A DNA stretch of 7,090 nt from CAZABG01 sp964483465 (GTDB lineage Bacteria; Chlamydiota; Chlamydiia; Chlamydiales; Parachlamydiaceae): positions 1 through 7,090 of the forward strand of contig CAZABG010000105.1 in assembly GCA_964483465.1 (NCBI GenBank), in the 5' to 3' direction. The translations under genes were made by a program, and so were the position numbers. The notes beneath the pieces were generated by a model that worked only from the letters and a program-made list of their open reading frames with translations, was not told where the DNA came from and searched no databases. Within the stretch, counting starts at the first letter, position 1. Each line of letters starts with the position of its first letter. Positions 5,704 to 7,090 of this stretch are shown piece by piece.

Positions 5704-6912
5704 ATGTCTGAAGTGTGGTTCTTAGTTTCTGTCTGGATTTTCCTCGCTCTTGTTTCAACATTTATTTCTATTTGGCTTGGAATCGCTACAGCCTTATCGG
5801 AAATTATTGTAGGTATGATCGCTCAGGCTATTATAGTAGGATTTTTTGGTGGATTTTCACTAGGTGCAAGTGAATCTTGGATAACATTTTTAGCCGGAAG
5901 CGGAGCTATTTTACTTACTTTTTTAGCTGGTGCCGAACTTGACCCAGCTGTTTTTAAAATGAAATGGAAAGAAGTTGGCCTTATAGGGCTCGCGGGCTTC
6001 TTTGCTCCATTTTTTGGATGTGCGGCAGTTGCGTACTATTATCTTCAATGGAATTTAATGGCTAGTTGGCTTTGTGGAGTGGCCCTTTCTACAACTTCTG
6101 TAGCTGTTGTATATGCTGTTATGCTGGAATTGGGGCTTAATCGTACCGAATACGGAAAAGTTGTACTGGGAGCTTGTTTTATCAATGATCTTGGAACTGT
6201 GATCGCTTTGGGCCTTATTTTTTCTCCTTTTACTATAAAAACAATTATCTTTGTCTTGATAAGTATTCTAGTTTTTATTGCTCTTCCTAAAATTACCACA
6301 TACTTTTTTCGTAAATATGGAAACTTACCGGCTGAAATCGAAACGAAATATATTCTTTTGCTTCTATTTGCAATGGGAGCATTAGCTGCATGGGCAGGAA
6401 GCGAAGCCGTCTTACCTGCTTATATTATTGGAATGGTGTTGGCAGGCTCAGTTGGTAAAAACCAGGCTTTCATCAGAAGGCTTCGAACATTGACCTTAGG
6501 TTTGCTTACCCCATTCTATTTCTTGAGGGCAGGCTCTTTGGTGTCAATAAGTGCATTAATAGCTGCTCCTTTCATTTTTTTAATACTTCTGGCAACCAAA
6601 ATGGTCACTAAGTTTATCGGAGTATATCCAGCTGCAAAAATGGCCAAATATCCTAAACTTGAGGCGATATATACCACATTGCTCATGTCTACTGGATTAA
6701 CATTCGGAACGATAGCTTCGTTATTTGGATTGACTCATGGGATTATCACCAAAGAGCAATATTCTTATCTTGTAGCTGCTGTTATTGCGAGCGCGGTTGT
6801 TCCCACCATTATTGCTAATGCTTTTTACCTGCCAAGGCACTTGCTTCATGAAGATAACGAAATAACCAGCAAGAACGAAAAAATGCCTGAATTATTGAAG
6901 GAGATAAAATGA
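5704..6912 (+). CDS. Monovalent cation:proton antiporter (CPA superfamily)
   Basis: An inner-membrane antiporter of 402 aa with about 12 hydrophobic segments filling residues 5-375 and a short charged cytoplasmic tail (about 378-402). No TrkA-N/RCK domain is attached, unlike full-length Kef systems. Family marks are FLAGAELDPAVF (E78, D80), ALSTTSVAVVYAVMLELG, CFINDLG with the ion-site pair N161-D162, GSEAVLPAYIIGMVLAG, and FYFLRAG with R275 in a late helix. In the superfamily, an Asp-Asp pair marks electrogenic exchangers and Asn-Asp goes with electroneutral ones, and an Arg at the helix-10 position also fits the latter, so electroneutral Na+/H+ exchange is my inference. Na+ versus K+ cannot be told from sequence. 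I chose the ATG at 5704; a TTG directly before it (5701) is better spaced from AAGGA (7 rather than 10 bases) and would add one residue. The gene overlaps the next by ATGA, indicating translational coupling. Confidence 0.92.
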   Translation: MSEVWFLVSVWIFLALVSTFISIWLGIATALSEIIVGMIAQAIIVGFFGGFSLGASESWITFLAGSGAILLTFLAGAELDPAVFKMKWKEVGLIGLAGFFAPFFGCAAVAYYYLQWNLMASWLCGVALSTTSVAVVYAVMLELGLNRTEYGKVVLGACFINDLGTVIALGLIFSPFTIKTIIFVLISILVFIALPKITTYFFRKYGNLPAEIETKYILLLLFAMGALAAWAGSEAVLPAYIIGMVLAGSVGKNQAFIRRLRTLTLGLLTPFYFLRAGSLVSISALIAAPFIFLILLATKMVTKFIGVYPAAKMAKYPKLEAIYTTLLMSTGLTFGTIASLFGLTHGIITKEQYSYLVAAVIASAVVPTIIANAFYLPRHLLHEDNEITSKNEKMPELLKEIK

Positions 6913-7070
6913 TTAAAAAGATATTAGTAGCGTATGACGGCTCTGAAGAATCTTATTCAGCATTTTTATTCGGTATAGATATCGCAAAAAAATTTGAAGC
7001 GGAACTTGAGGTGCTTTCTGTTGTTAGAGTGCTCGAACCTCCTGAAGAGGATGAAACGCGAGATAATTAA
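6909..7070 (+). pseudogene. Universal stress protein (UspA family), 5' part closed by an early stop
   Basis: The frame opens with MIKKILVAYDGSEES, the classic first strand and nucleotide-site Asp (D10) of UspA proteins, followed by a helix (S15-F29) and the second strand ELEVLSVVRV. UspA proteins are cytoplasmic and about 140-150 aa; this frame ends at a TAA at 7068-7070 after 53 codons, right after PPEEDETRDN. The bases after the stop, read in the same frame (ETGKEN), still look like the family's usual continuation (from memory, ETR...E.G..HY). That suggests a single nonsense change and not a frameshift. It may be a pseudogene, a sequencing error, or a genuinely short protein; the window ends 20 bases later, so this cannot be settled here. 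The start overlaps the antiporter stop by 4 bases and has AAGGAG (6898-6903) 5 bases upstream, so the two are one operon. Confidence 0.7.
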
Positions 7071-7090
7071 GAAACTGGCAAAGAAAATTA

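Noticed and set aside
6045..6299. 84-codon minus-strand frame within the antiporter gene
   Set aside because: Antisense to conserved transmembrane coding sequence, with no ribosome site or domain support.

Overview
The window looks like bacterial chromosome from a moderately AT-rich Gram-negative organism. My best guess is an amoeba-associated, Parachlamydia-like member of the Chlamydiota. That guess rests on the mix of two unrecognised proteins (one with the build of a secreted effector), a chlamydia-style acetyl-CoA synthetase followed by a short PhnA-domain protein, and a cation/proton antiporter paired with a universal stress protein. No rRNA, tRNA or CRISPR array was seen, and no lineage marker is present, so the taxon is an inference.

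Layout, left to right. Positions 1-136 hold no gene, but the first ~22 bases resemble a known type of dispersed intergenic repeat. An unrecognised 167-aa gene (137-640, minus) and an unrecognised 628-aa gene (723-2609, plus) diverge from an 82-bp AT-rich gap. The 628-aa gene overlaps tail-to-tail by 35 bp with a diheme cytochrome c of the thiosulfate dehydrogenase/tetrathionate reductase (TsdA) family (2575-3399, minus). Only 23 bp separate the start of that gene from the start of acs (3423-5333, plus), a complete acetyl-CoA synthetase with every acetate-pocket residue I could place. A 69-aa PhnA-domain protein (5337-5546) follows 3 bp after acs, presumably in the same operon. After a 157-bp AT-rich gap, a second operon begins with a 12-helix monovalent cation/proton antiporter (5704-6912), which overlaps by 4 bp the start of a UspA-family gene (6909 onward). 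That last frame closes at 7070 after only 53 codons.

How the parts may work together: acs activates acetate for the TCA cycle and lipid synthesis. The TsdA-like cytochrome would exchange electrons with thiosulfate/tetrathionate on the periplasmic side. The antiporter and UspA protein form a familiar ion-homeostasis/stress pair. I see no single novel multi-gene system. The points most worth checking are the TsdA-like cytochrome and its heme ligands, the very tight divergent gap beside acs, the effector-like 628-aa protein, and the interrupted UspA frame at the right edge.
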